The notes beneath the pieces were generated by a model, which was not told the DNA's origin, did no database searches, and saw only the letters and a program-made list of their open reading frames with translations. From assembly GCA_003142355.1 (NCBI GenBank), contig PLMF01000201.1, forward strand, positions 26,225 through 41,596: a stretch of 15,372 nucleotides of DNA, in the 5' to 3' direction. Within the stretch, counting starts at the first letter, position 1. The number at the start of each line of letters is the position of its first letter. The DNA is from Bryobacterales bacterium. GTDB taxonomy: Bacteria; Acidobacteriota; Terriglobia; Bryobacterales; Bryobacteraceae. Positions 1 to 7,005 of the stretch are shown piece after piece. A program made the translations under genes and the position numbers.

Positions 1-741
1 GAGGCCATTGAGAACAACGTCCTCGGGACATACAACCTGGCCGTAGCCGCGGCCGAGCACGGGGTCGCGGACTTCGTCATGATTTCTTCCGATAAGGCCG
101 TCCGGCCGACCAACGTCATGGGCGCCACCAAGCGCATCGCCGAGCTGCTGCTTCTCGGCCTGCAAAACGGCCGCACCAAGTACGTCGCCGTGCGCTTCGG
201 CAACGTGCTGGGCTCCAACGGCAGCGTCATCCCCATCTTCAAGAAGCAGATCGCCGCCGGCGGCCCGGTCACCGTGACGCACCCGGATATGCGGCGCTTC
301 TTCATGACCATCCCCGAAGCCTGCCAGCTCGTGCTGCAAGCCGCCGTCATCGCAGAGGGCGGCCAGATCTGCGTCCTGGACATGGGCGAGCCGGTAAAGA
401 TCGTCGATCTGGCCAGAAACCTGATCCTGCTGTCGGGCCGGAGGCCGGATGAAGACATCAAGATCAAATTCACCGGCATGCGGCCCGGCGAGAAGCTCTA
501 CGAAGAGCTGAGCACACTGCTTGAGAACACGGCCCCCACCGCCCACGAGAAGATCCGTATTTACGCAGGCAACGGCATGCCGGGTGGCGATATCGAGATG
601 TGGCTGCTTTGCCTGCGGGAGGCCTGCGAGACCAGAGATGCCGGCCGCCTGGTGGTCACCCTAAAGGAGATCGTCCAGGACTACAGCCCCGGCGCGCACC
701 TGTTAAAACGCGTAATCCCCCCCCGCACCATCCCCGCCTAG
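1..741 (+). CDS. Nucleotide-sugar 4,6-dehydratase, FlaA1/CapD type (C-terminal part)
   Basis: The reading frame is open from the first base, so the gene starts upstream; 246 codons and a TAG stop are visible. The protein is an extended short-chain dehydrogenase of the polysaccharide-biosynthesis family, which converts UDP-GlcNAc or a related sugar nucleotide to a 4-keto-6-deoxy sugar for surface polysaccharide or glycan synthesis. Visible motifs are [10 protein letters not shown] (residues 4-13 of the visible part), [17 protein letters not shown] (29-45) and [11 protein letters not shown] near residue 160. In the second motif the usual catalytic Tyr of the YxxxK pair is Met (MxxxK, M40/K44), as is known for the long membrane-linked FlaA1/PglF/WbpM enzymes. 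This suggests that the missing N-terminus carries membrane helices. The exact sugar substrate cannot be told from this part. Confidence 0.9.
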   Translation, partial: EAIENNVLGTYNLAVAAAEHGVADFVMISSDKAVRPTNVMGATKRIAELLLLGLQNGRTKYVAVRFGNVLGSNGSVIPIFKKQIAAGGPVTVTHPDMRRFFMTIPEACQLVLQAAVIAEGGQICVLDMGEPVKIVDLARNLILLSGRRPDEDIKIKFTGMRPGEKLYEELSTLLENTAPTAHEKIRIYAGNGMPGGDIEMWLLCLREACETRDAGRLVVTLKEIVQDYSPGAHLLKRVIPPRTIPA

Positions 742-753
742 TTCATCCGTGCT

Positions 754-778
754 GATCCGCGTTCATCCGTGGCCACTC
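754..778 (+). repeat. Short extragenic repeat, copy 1
   Basis: Just after the dehydratase stop the sequence reads GATCCGCGTTCATCCGTGG followed by CCACTC. A near-identical direct copy lies at 3097-3120, differing at about three positions. The block gttcatccgt also occurs twice here, at 741-750 and 761-770. The copy overlaps the last codon of the convergent secreted-protein gene by a couple of bases. Similar ATCCGTGTTCATCCGTGG strings are, from memory, common between genes in several GC-rich soil bacteria; no function is known to me. Confidence 0.6.
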
Positions 779-3035
779 ATTTGCCACCAGCATACATCGC
801 CTGGATCTCCGCCGCCGACAATGCCCTGTTGTAAACCCGGACGTCGTCGATGAGGCCCGAAAAACCGCTAGCTCCAGAAACGCTTATGTGGCTCACGGAG
901 CCGACCAAACGGGAACCTGGTTGTTGGTGCAAATTGTATGGGACATTATCTACATATAGTTGTGCCGAAGAGTCATCGCTTTTATTCGGATAAACAAAGA
1001 CGATGTGGTGCCATTGGTTGATTGTCGGCACAACGCTGAAATAGTCGTTGGTTTGGGATATGTAGAAATAGTTGTTCGCAGGATGTTGATACAGGTTATC
1101 AAGAAGAGAGTTGCCATTACCCTTCACAGTTGCCAGCTCGGAAAAATAAAACCACCCTCCCTGTGCGTTTGCGTTGGTTATACTCTGAAAAGTCACCCAA
1201 TCGTTGTTCCCACTAAAATTCCCGGCATAGGAGCCCACCTTACTTAAGACGGTGTAGTACGGCGCACTTCCATTCCAGCTCGCCGTAGCATTGCTCCCCG
1301 AATAGTCATAGACCACCGTCCCCGTCCCCTCGTCGAACGTCCAATAGCCCACCAGTGAGGCATCCCCGTAATCGAGGGGTTCAAGTCCGAGCTTGGTGCC
1401 CTTCTCGTAGACGGTGGCGAGGGTGCCGCCGTCCTGGGCTATCACATCGTTCGTCCCTCCGAGCTTGTATTCCGGGGACTCCATCACGGCGGTCGTCTCG
1501 TACTGGCTGCCGTTCGTCGTGTAGGTGTAGTAGAGGCGGGACGAAGAAGTATTGACGGGATCTATCGGGAGCGTCCCCAGCGGAGAACCGGACGTCACGC
1601 TTGAGAAATTGATCGGGATCCAGCCGGTGCCGTCCGTCTTTTGGTAGTAGTTCGGTCCCGAACAGTGGTAGGCATATCCGGCGGGAAGCACCGGCAGACT
1701 GAGGGATGCGCAATTGGAGCCTGATGCCGTGGTCGCCTGTGGGTCGGGGATAGATACATAGACGGTCTTCGCGGAGCCCATGGCGGCCGGCTTCGAGCCC
1801 GACTGCGTGAGCGCGATGGCCGATTGCAGTGTGTTCATGTCGGAGAGGCGGGTGCTGTCGTTCGAGGGGGTCAAATTCGCCGCGATGCGCCACGCCATGG
1901 GGGATGGCAGCCTGCTCGCCGGAATGATCCCGCCGGGAAAAGGAGCATTATTGGCCAGCGGGTCAAGCAGGAGTCCAGCAAATGGGCTGAAATCCCCGGC
2001 TCGTTCCGCGGCGGTCGGCACATAGGCGACGGCGGTATATCCGGGCGCGAGTGTGACACTCCCGCAAAACTGCTGATTCTTGTAAGCTGGCAGCGGCAGG
2101 GCTTGCAGTTCCGCGAAGCTACTGGCAAAAAGCGAGTTTCCTCCCGACGTAAGGGACATATTCCCGACCAGCAATCGGTCGCCGGCACTGTTCGGCGCCG
2201 ACACGTAGCCGACGGACGGGAACGGAAAGAAACCCGCCGGGTACGCGGCACAGGCCGAAGCCGATGCGCTGTTCGCCTTCACGCTGACATTCGCCGTGTT
2301 GGCGGCTTGGCCATTGACCGTGAGGGAGAGCGGGTAGGTGCCCGTTGCCAGGCCGGGGGGAATCGACACGTTCATCTGCGTCAGCCCGACGCTCCCCGGG
2401 GTCATCCCGGCAAACGCCACGGTCGCTGCGTTCGGCCATAACATGGCGTTATAGGATGATGTCAGGTTAGACAGCGGGTTCAGCGGCGATGGAACGCCGG
2501 TGGAAACTGGAGGGCTGACTGGCCCGGCGCCGGTCAGATACGCGATTATGGGTGTGCCGGCCAAGGCCGGGTTGTTGGGACTATTCAGCGTATAGTCGGA
2601 ATTCTGAATGGCCGCCTGGTTCTGGCGGTCCAAGGGGCTGCCGGAAACAAAGAACAAGCCCGGGGCGGCTGCCAACACGGGAACCGTAACAGCGTTGCTG
2701 TTCACTCCATTGGCTGTCACCGTGACGGTAGCGTTTCCTACGGCCGTCTCCCAAGGAACTTGGAAATTAATCTGGCCCGGCCCGACGTAGATCAGGGGAG
2801 CGGCTTTGCCGTTTACGGAAACCGTGGCGCCGCCAAGGGTTGTAGGTAGAGGCGCTGTTGCGGCGGCAGGTGAGCTGGCCAGGTTGTTCCCGAAGATGCT
2901 GGCCAGGGATCCGGGAGAAAGGGCTCCGTAGTTGGCGGCGTTGACAACGCCCCCGCTGCCGATGGTAGGCCCCGCTGTTTGAGCGATGAGCATCGAAACA
3001 GACAACACGGCGAACACAGCGAGCTTTTTGGCCAT
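777..3035 (-). CDS. Secreted modular protein: Solibacter-type beta-sandwich domain plus LamG-like domain
   Basis: A 752-residue protein starting with a signal peptide (MAKKLAVFAVLSVSMLIAQT, cleavage near residue 19-22). Residues about 26-252 match the pattern of the TIGR03437 'Solibacter' domain: VVNAANYGALSPGSLASIFG, then VGPGQINFQVPWE, APGLF, YLTGAGPV and QMNVSIPPGL. Residues about 335-375 contain VPTAAERAGDFSPF and PFPGGIIPASRL, a phrase I know from acidobacterial TonB-receptor-like proteins. Residues about 565-750 form a LamG/concanavalin-like fold beginning LVGYWTFDEGTG and closing with GLIDDVRVYNRALSAAEIQ, the hallmark end of the LamG_3 type. No enzyme motif is visible, so an extracellular binding or adhesion role is inferred. 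The ATG follows a weak GGG-containing ribosome site. It is convergent with the dehydratase gene and is probably transcribed alone. Confidence 0.85.
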   Translation of the reverse strand: MAKKLAVFAVLSVSMLIAQTAGPTIGSGGVVNAANYGALSPGSLASIFGNNLASSPAAATAPLPTTLGGATVSVNGKAAPLIYVGPGQINFQVPWETAVGNATVTVTANGVNSNAVTVPVLAAAPGLFFVSGSPLDRQNQAAIQNSDYTLNSPNNPALAGTPIIAYLTGAGPVSPPVSTGVPSPLNPLSNLTSSYNAMLWPNAATVAFAGMTPGSVGLTQMNVSIPPGLATGTYPLSLTVNGQAANTANVSVKANSASASACAAYPAGFFPFPSVGYVSAPNSAGDRLLVGNMSLTSGGNSLFASSFAELQALPLPAYKNQQFCGSVTLAPGYTAVAYVPTAAERAGDFSPFAGLLLDPLANNAPFPGGIIPASRLPSPMAWRIAANLTPSNDSTRLSDMNTLQSAIALTQSGSKPAAMGSAKTVYVSIPDPQATTASGSNCASLSLPVLPAGYAYHCSGPNYYQKTDGTGWIPINFSSVTSGSPLGTLPIDPVNTSSSRLYYTYTTNGSQYETTAVMESPEYKLGGTNDVIAQDGGTLATVYEKGTKLGLEPLDYGDASLVGYWTFDEGTGTVVYDYSGSNATASWNGSAPYYTVLSKVGSYAGNFSGNNDWVTFQSITNANAQGGWFYFSELATVKGNGNSLLDNLYQHPANNYFYISQTNDYFSVVPTINQWHHIVFVYPNKSDDSSAQLYVDNVPYNLHQQPGSRLVGSVSHISVSGASGFSGLIDDVRVYNRALSAAEIQAMYAGGK

Positions 3036-3096
3036 CCCTAAAGTCTAACGCCGATCCGCCCTTTGCGCCTATTCCTGTCCGAAATTCTTCAATTCC

Positions 3097-3120
3097 GATC
3101 CGTGTTCATACGTGGCCATC
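3097..3120 (+). repeat. Short extragenic repeat, copy 2
   Basis: The sequence GATCCGTGTTCATACGTGG followed by CCATC is in the same orientation as copy 1 at 754-778. The two copies directly flank the secreted-protein gene, one 3' and one 5' of it. Confidence 0.6.
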
Positions 3121-3151
3121 CCCTCCGACCACACCAAAGAAGCGTAGCACT

Positions 3152-3466
3152 GTGCAGAAACTGGAATCCATCGTTTGCCCAGCCTGCAAGCCTGGCGACT
3201 TGCGCCGTTCGCATAGGCGGGGACCGCTGGAGCGCGCGCTCGGGCTGTTCCGGCTCTATCCCTATCGATGTGAAGCGTGCAAGGACCGGTCCTGGCACTT
3301 TGATCGCCGGCCGGAAACTCCGTATCTGGGGCTGGACCTGCGGTTGGATAAGAAGGCCATCGTGTCGGCCTGGCGCCGCAGCCGCGGCGAGCTATTGCTC
3401 TACTTGTTGGGACTCTGCGCTTTCGTGGTATTCCTGTACTACATCACGCGCGACCGGCCAGAATGA
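3152..3466 (+). CDS. Small zinc-ribbon protein with one C-terminal membrane helix
   Basis: A 104-residue protein starting with GTG; an AAAGAAG stretch about ten bases upstream could serve as ribosome site. Two cysteine pairs, CPAC (residues 9-12) and CEAC (40-43), form a probable zinc ribbon. Between them lies a basic stretch (RRSHRRG) and the segment LYPYRCEAC. Residues about 81-98 (LLLYLLGLCAFVVFLYYI) are a single membrane helix, followed by a short charged tail. Proteins of this build, with a Cys pair, RSRRRG, LYPYRC and one C-terminal helix, are familiar in Acidobacteria, but no function is known to me. It is divergent from the secreted-protein gene, with 116 bases between the two starts. 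Confidence 0.75.
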   Translation: MQKLESIVCPACKPGDLRRSHRRGPLERALGLFRLYPYRCEACKDRSWHFDRRPETPYLGLDLRLDKKAIVSAWRRSRGELLLYLLGLCAFVVFLYYITRDRPE

Positions 3467-3659
3467 CCGCAATGACCCGCGCGGCACACCCGGGCGGCAG
3501 CTTCGCAGGCCGCAAGTAGTTGTGTTGTCAATCGGTTAAATGGAACTTTGTCTGGTACAGGGCGAACTTTTCCCAACCGAAAAAGGAAGTGAGCGGGATT
3601 TCCGCAGGATCTCATCAATCGACCGCTTCGCAGACTGAGTCGTTTATCATATCTACCAG

Positions 3660-3755
3660 ATGCGATTGCGCGAGCAGTTAGCCGCGGGGAGGTTTCCCGT
3701 GTTCTTGTTTCTTCCCGTTGTGACCGTTGAGGCCGGAGGTCTGCCGGCATGCTGA
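3660..3755 (+). CDS. Possible 31-residue leader ORF overlapping the next start
   Basis: This frame runs from ATG at 3660 for 31 codons (MRLREQLAAGRFPVFLFLPV..., hydrophobic in the middle) and stops in the bases ATGCTGA, where the ATG at 3749 is the start of the next gene. The overlap is a typical layout for translational coupling. No ribosome site precedes it. A TATCAT hexamer at 3645-3650 sits nine bases before the ATG, the spacing expected for a leaderless transcript. I cannot recognise the peptide, and an ORF this short may be chance. The paralogous gene at 7006 lacks this leader. Confidence 0.3.
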   Translation: MRLREQLAAGRFPVFLFLPVVTVEAGGLPAC

Positions 3756-4891
3756 CCCTGCACTTGGCGGCAGAGGGCGGTTTTCACGGGGCGTTGCGGC
3801 CCTGGGTGGAAGCCGCTGCTGAAGAGCGCGAGCGTGTCCGGAGCCAGCGTCGCAAGCCGCTGAAGCCGGCGGTGGATGCGCCGGAGTGCCCCCTCAACGG
3901 TGGTCCGAAGTTGTTGCAGGCGGCACTGCCGCCAACTTGGGAGTGCGGCCCGGAGCAATGGGCTGTGGTCTGGCTGCCGAGCGATGATAAGGGTCCAATA
4001 CCATCCAGCGAACGAATCGGCGCTCGCACGGGCAGGAAGGCGCGGCGCTTGGCGCCGTGGGCGATCAGCACCCTGTCTCTGGCGCCGCGCGATTTGGCAA
4101 CGCTGATAGATTGCTACGCGCGGTTGAAGCCGGCGTGGCCGGAGGGATGGCTGGGCGAAGATTTCGCGTTCTGGCGCAGTGTATGGGAAGTGGCGGGGGC
4201 CATGGTGGTGCGGCAGCAGTACCTGCCAGCCGTAATGGAGACGTGGGAAGATCCGAGCCGCTGGTTGCCTTTTTGGCAGCCGGTGTACGAAGCGGAGGAC
4301 TTGCGACGTCACGAACAACTGGCGGATTCGATGCCGGTAGTGGCGCGGGCGGTGGGGTCGGAGGCGGGGGCGAAGCCGCCGGATGAACCCCGTCTACTGG
4401 TGAGAGATATTGTGGCGCGTCTGGTGGAGGCCCTCGTGTGGATGGGCTACATGGCGGGTGACGTGTCGCGAAGTCGCTCGCCGCGCCGGCACAGGTGGAG
4501 ATGGAGATCGGTCCCCATTCACGAGCGCTGGGTGGAGACGCTGCAGACACCCGATCTGGAGCTGAAGGGCAAGGATGCGGAGGTGATCGCGTTGCAAGAG
4601 CAGACGGAGGCTTGGCGCGATGCTGTGTTCACGCGTCCGTCGATCGAAGAGGCGTACCCCGCGTCGGCCATCGCCTTGCCGCGCGAGGGCAAGGATTTCT
4701 GGGCCGGGCGCAAGTTGCCGCAGGGTTTCGCAGGTCCGATTGAAGTTCCCGCCACTCCAGGGCTGATATTCGAGAAGGTGGGCGAACTACCCGACTGGCG
4801 CGGAGAGCGGCCGTTGCGCGATATACTGGCGCCCGTCTACGACGCCGCCAGTCGCTACGCGCTGGAGCGCGTGTTCGGCCGGAAGGCGTAG
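3749..4891 (+). CDS. Helicase-N-terminus-like protein without a motor (copy 1)
   Basis: A 380-residue soluble protein. Compared from memory with mycobacterial HelZ and related SNF2-type helicases, it shows the same order of features as their N-terminal, non-motor part. These are MLTLHLA at the start, RLAPWAISTLSL (about residue 105), a helical segment ending in YLPAV (about 160), FWQPVYEAEDLRRHEQLADS-MPVVARA (about 173-200), an Arg/Trp-rich patch RSPRRHRWRWRS (about 241-252), and ERWVETLQTPDLELKG followed by EAWRD. No Walker A, DEAH or other helicase motif follows; the protein ends with LERVFGRKA. So it is either a stand-alone accessory domain or a new family. The Arg/Trp patch suggests nucleic-acid contact (inference). 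An FmdB-like gene begins seven bases after its stop. A diverged paralog of nearly equal length lies at 7006-8154. The helicase link is from pattern memory and moderately sure; that it is a real gene is very likely, since the paralog preserves the frame. Confidence 0.7.
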   Translation: MLTLHLAAEGGFHGALRPWVEAAAEERERVRSQRRKPLKPAVDAPECPLNGGPKLLQAALPPTWECGPEQWAVVWLPSDDKGPIPSSERIGARTGRKARRLAPWAISTLSLAPRDLATLIDCYARLKPAWPEGWLGEDFAFWRSVWEVAGAMVVRQQYLPAVMETWEDPSRWLPFWQPVYEAEDLRRHEQLADSMPVVARAVGSEAGAKPPDEPRLLVRDIVARLVEALVWMGYMAGDVSRSRSPRRHRWRWRSVPIHERWVETLQTPDLELKGKDAEVIALQEQTEAWRDAVFTRPSIEEAYPASAIALPREGKDFWAGRKLPQGFAGPIEVPATPGLIFEKVGELPDWRGERPLRDILAPVYDAASRYALERVFGRKA

Positions 4892-4898
4892 CCGACAG

Positions 4899-5267
4899 AT
4901 GCCCGTCTACGAATACCGATGTGAGGAATGCCGCCGCAAGGTGAGCGTTTTGGTGCGGCGGATGGGCCAGGAAGCCGAGAGTTGCCAGCGGTGCGGGAGT
5001 AGGCGGCTCACGCGTCTGATTTCGCGCTTCGCCTTGGCGCGTGGGGAGGAGGCCCGGATCGAGGGGATGGCGGACGACGCCGCGCTGGCCGGCGTGGATG
5101 AGCGGGATCCCAAGACCATGGCACGGTGGATGCGGCGGGTGGGTCAGGAGTTGGGTGAAGAAGGGGGAGCCGAATTCGACCAGGCCGTGGAGGAGATGGA
5201 ACGCGGCGGGTTGGAGGGGGACGACGTTGACTCGCACGCCGCCGGTTCGGCGCCGGAGATCTCATGA
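4899..5267 (+). CDS. FmdB-type zinc-ribbon protein
   Basis: A 122-residue protein opening with MPVYEYRCEECRR, the signature of the FmdB regulatory family. It has CxxC pairs at residues 8-11 and 29-32 (CQRCGS) that form one zinc ribbon. The rest (about 45-122) is acidic and probably helical, with ERDPKTMARWMRRVGQELGE resembling the tail of longer FmdB proteins. FmdB proteins are small and of poorly defined role, some linked to regulation of amidase or formamidase genes. The ATG lies seven bases after the stop of the helicase-N-terminus-like gene, so the two are surely co-transcribed. The same pairing in the second copy suggests a functional link. Confidence 0.8.
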   Translation: MPVYEYRCEECRRKVSVLVRRMGQEAESCQRCGSRRLTRLISRFALARGEEARIEGMADDAALAGVDERDPKTMARWMRRVGQELGEEGGAEFDQAVEEMERGGLEGDDVDSHAAGSAPEIS

Positions 5268-5329
5268 GGCATTACTGGTGATCCTGCACACGGAGCTGGA
5301 AGCCGGACCCGGACAACGTCAATCTCGGC

Positions 5330-5335
5330 TATAAT
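5330..5335 (+). promoter_or_regulatory. Candidate -10 box (TATAAT) of a leaderless gene
   Basis: A perfect TATAAT ends seven bases before the ATG at 5343. Transcription would start at or next to that ATG, giving a leaderless message. No convincing -35 box and no ribosome site are visible. Confidence 0.45.
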
Positions 5336-5342
5336 TCGTTGC

Positions 5343-5684
5343 ATGTCGAGTAGCCTCACGATAGACAGCAGCATCCTCGAAGCTGCATTGATCGGGTATC
5401 AGCACCAACGGGACGAGATTGATGTCAAGATGGCGGAGATCCGCCGTCAGATTGGCGGACAGACTCCACAGGCATCAGGGTCGGCAGGAACAGTTGAAGC
5501 GCCGAGGAAGCGTGTCCTGAGCGCCGCAGCCAGGAAACGGATGGGCGCCGCGCAGCGGAAACGGTGGGCGGAGTTCAAGAAGGCCAAGGAAGCTCGTATG
5601 GTCAAGAAATCCGTCTTGATACAAGTATTTCCATATCAACCACTTGGGATGTCTTCGCAGCTCGGATCTGGCCCGATATTTTGA
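5343..5684 (+). CDS. Small basic Lys/Arg/Ala-rich protein, tail probably altered
   Basis: A 113-residue protein. Residues 10-40 form a helix with charged repeats (ALIGYQHQRDEIDVKMAEIR). After a short linker comes a basic stretch PRKRVLSAAARKRMGAAQRK (about 55-74) and RWAEFKKAKEA. I know this arrangement from small acidobacterial proteins of unknown role that look like nucleoid or H1-like tails; they normally end near the KKAKEA part. Here another 28 residues of unrelated sequence follow (KKSVLIQVFPYQPLG...). The 3' end may therefore have been replaced by the insertion that brought in the transposase just downstream. The start has a TATAAT seven bases upstream and no ribosome site. Confidence 0.65.
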   Translation: MSSSLTIDSSILEAALIGYQHQRDEIDVKMAEIRRQIGGQTPQASGSAGTVEAPRKRVLSAAARKRMGAAQRKRWAEFKKAKEARMVKKSVLIQVFPYQPLGMSSQLGSGPIF

Positions 5685-5844
5685 CCTTCGCACGGCTATT
5701 TGTCTGAAATCGTGGGGCAGGGAAAACGCGCTGCTCGATCAGAATGGCCCTCGCTGGCCAGAAACCGGGAATCAGCGGTGACGAAATCGGAGCGCGGGCA
5801 CACCGTGGCGTCGGCCCGGCGGGAGAGGTTCAAAACCAAGATTC

Positions 5845-5865
5845 TGACGCCACGATGCGGCGTCA
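5845..5865 (-). terminator. Hairpin over the transposase stop codon, weak terminator candidate
   Basis: A seven-base perfect stem TGACGCC / GGCGTCA (5845-5851 and 5859-5865) with a seven-base loop overlaps the stop of the minus-strand transposase gene. Only a broken T-rich stretch follows on that strand, so terminator strength is doubtful. Confidence 0.3.
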
Positions 5866-6951
5866 GGCGGCCTTGCGGTAGTAGTACTTCAGCAGCCCGC
5901 CGAGCCGCTCCTTACAGCGGATAGTGCCCTCCAGGCTGCCGATCCGTTGCCCTGCGGCGGGGAACAGGAGCACGTTGCCCTTGCCCTGGTGGTTGCGCTC
6001 CTCGTGGTAGTGGATGACAAACTCGGACAACACCCGGCGTAACGACGACTCGCCCAGGAGGATCACCTTAGACAGGGCTTCCGATTTTACGGTCCGCACC
6101 CAGCGCTCCGCGATGCAGTTCAAATTGGGCGACCGTGGCGGCAGGGCGACGGCCTCGATGCCATTCTTCTTGAGCAGTTCGAGGAACGCGGGGCAGAACT
6201 TCGTGTCGCGGTCGTGCGGCAGCGCTTTGTATCCATTGAGGAATCCGACGCCTTCCATGGTGACATTGCGGGCGATCTGTTCCATCCACGACTGATCCGG
6301 ATGGCGGGTAAGGCCGGCGACGTCGACGCGACGCGTCTCCAGATGGATGAAGAACAGCACGTAGTAGGTGACCAGACCGCGCAGCGTGAGCACCTCTACA
6401 GTGAAAAAGTCGCAGGCGGCGGTGACAGCCATCTCTATTTTGAGGAACTCTGGCCAGGCGATTTTCTTGGCACGCTCCGGCGCAGGCGGGCGCTGGTGGC
6501 GCTTGAGAGCGTTGAGCACGGTTTGGTGCGAGATCTTGTAGCCGAGATTGGCGAGTGCCCCCACGATCTTACGGCTACCCCAGGCGGCCTCGGCGAACTT
6601 TAAGATCAGCTTTTCCACTTCCTGATCGATTTTGGGTCGGCCTGGCGAGCGGCGATTCTTTGAGCCATCGAACTTCGCTGCGACGAGCTTGCGAAACCAA
6701 CCCAGGATGGTGTCCGGCTGGGCTATGGGGGAGTCGATTTCTTCCAACCGCTTCTTGCCCAGCCGATGGCCAATCTCACCGAGCGCGCGGCGTTCGTCGT
6801 CTGTGAGGCGCAAGCGGCCTGGGATGTGCGCCTTCTGGATTTCAACCACTTTCTCCAGGTATTCGCAGCGTAGCTCCAGGTCCTGGTTGATTTGGCCGCA
6901 CACATGGGCAAGAATGCGGAGGCCCAGCCATTTCGTATTCGGTTGCTTCAT
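5863..6951 (-). CDS. DDE transposase with integrase core domain
   Basis: I chose the ATG at 6951 (362 residues, starting MKQPNTKWLGLRI). The upstream GTG at 7020 would run the gene into the next one. The N-terminal part has a helix-turn-helix-like region (about 50-95, ...DTILGWFRKLVAAKFDG). The middle part contains GRPKI and a second HTH-like segment (WGSRKIVGALANLGYKIS, about 124-141). The rve-type catalytic core follows: D181 in CDFFTVE, D247 in HDRDTKF and E282 in NCIAERW, 34 residues after D247, the classic DDE spacing. The end (HYHEERNHQGKGN) is typical of this group, which resembles IS481/IS3-like integrase-core transposases. The catalytic triad is complete, so the enzyme may be active. 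I could not define the inverted repeats. The element sits between the two helicase-N-terminus-like genes, and its start is only 54 bases from the second copy. Confidence 0.9.
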   Translation of the reverse strand: MKQPNTKWLGLRILAHVCGQINQDLELRCEYLEKVVEIQKAHIPGRLRLTDDERRALGEIGHRLGKKRLEEIDSPIAQPDTILGWFRKLVAAKFDGSKNRRSPGRPKIDQEVEKLILKFAEAAWGSRKIVGALANLGYKISHQTVLNALKRHQRPPAPERAKKIAWPEFLKIEMAVTAACDFFTVEVLTLRGLVTYYVLFFIHLETRRVDVAGLTRHPDQSWMEQIARNVTMEGVGFLNGYKALPHDRDTKFCPAFLELLKKNGIEAVALPPRSPNLNCIAERWVRTVKSEALSKVILLGESSLRRVLSEFVIHYHEERNHQGKGNVLLFPAAGQRIGSLEGTIRCKERLGGLLKYYYRKAA

Positions 6952-7005
6952 GCAGGGAAGCAGGCATTGTAATACAGGTGAGGACGTGTTTGGCGGTTCG
7001 GCAAA

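Noticed and set aside
1824..2441. Plus-strand frame of 205 codons inside the secreted-protein gene
   Set aside because: It is antisense to a gene with a clear signal peptide and domains; the text is Arg/Gly-rich and has no motif.
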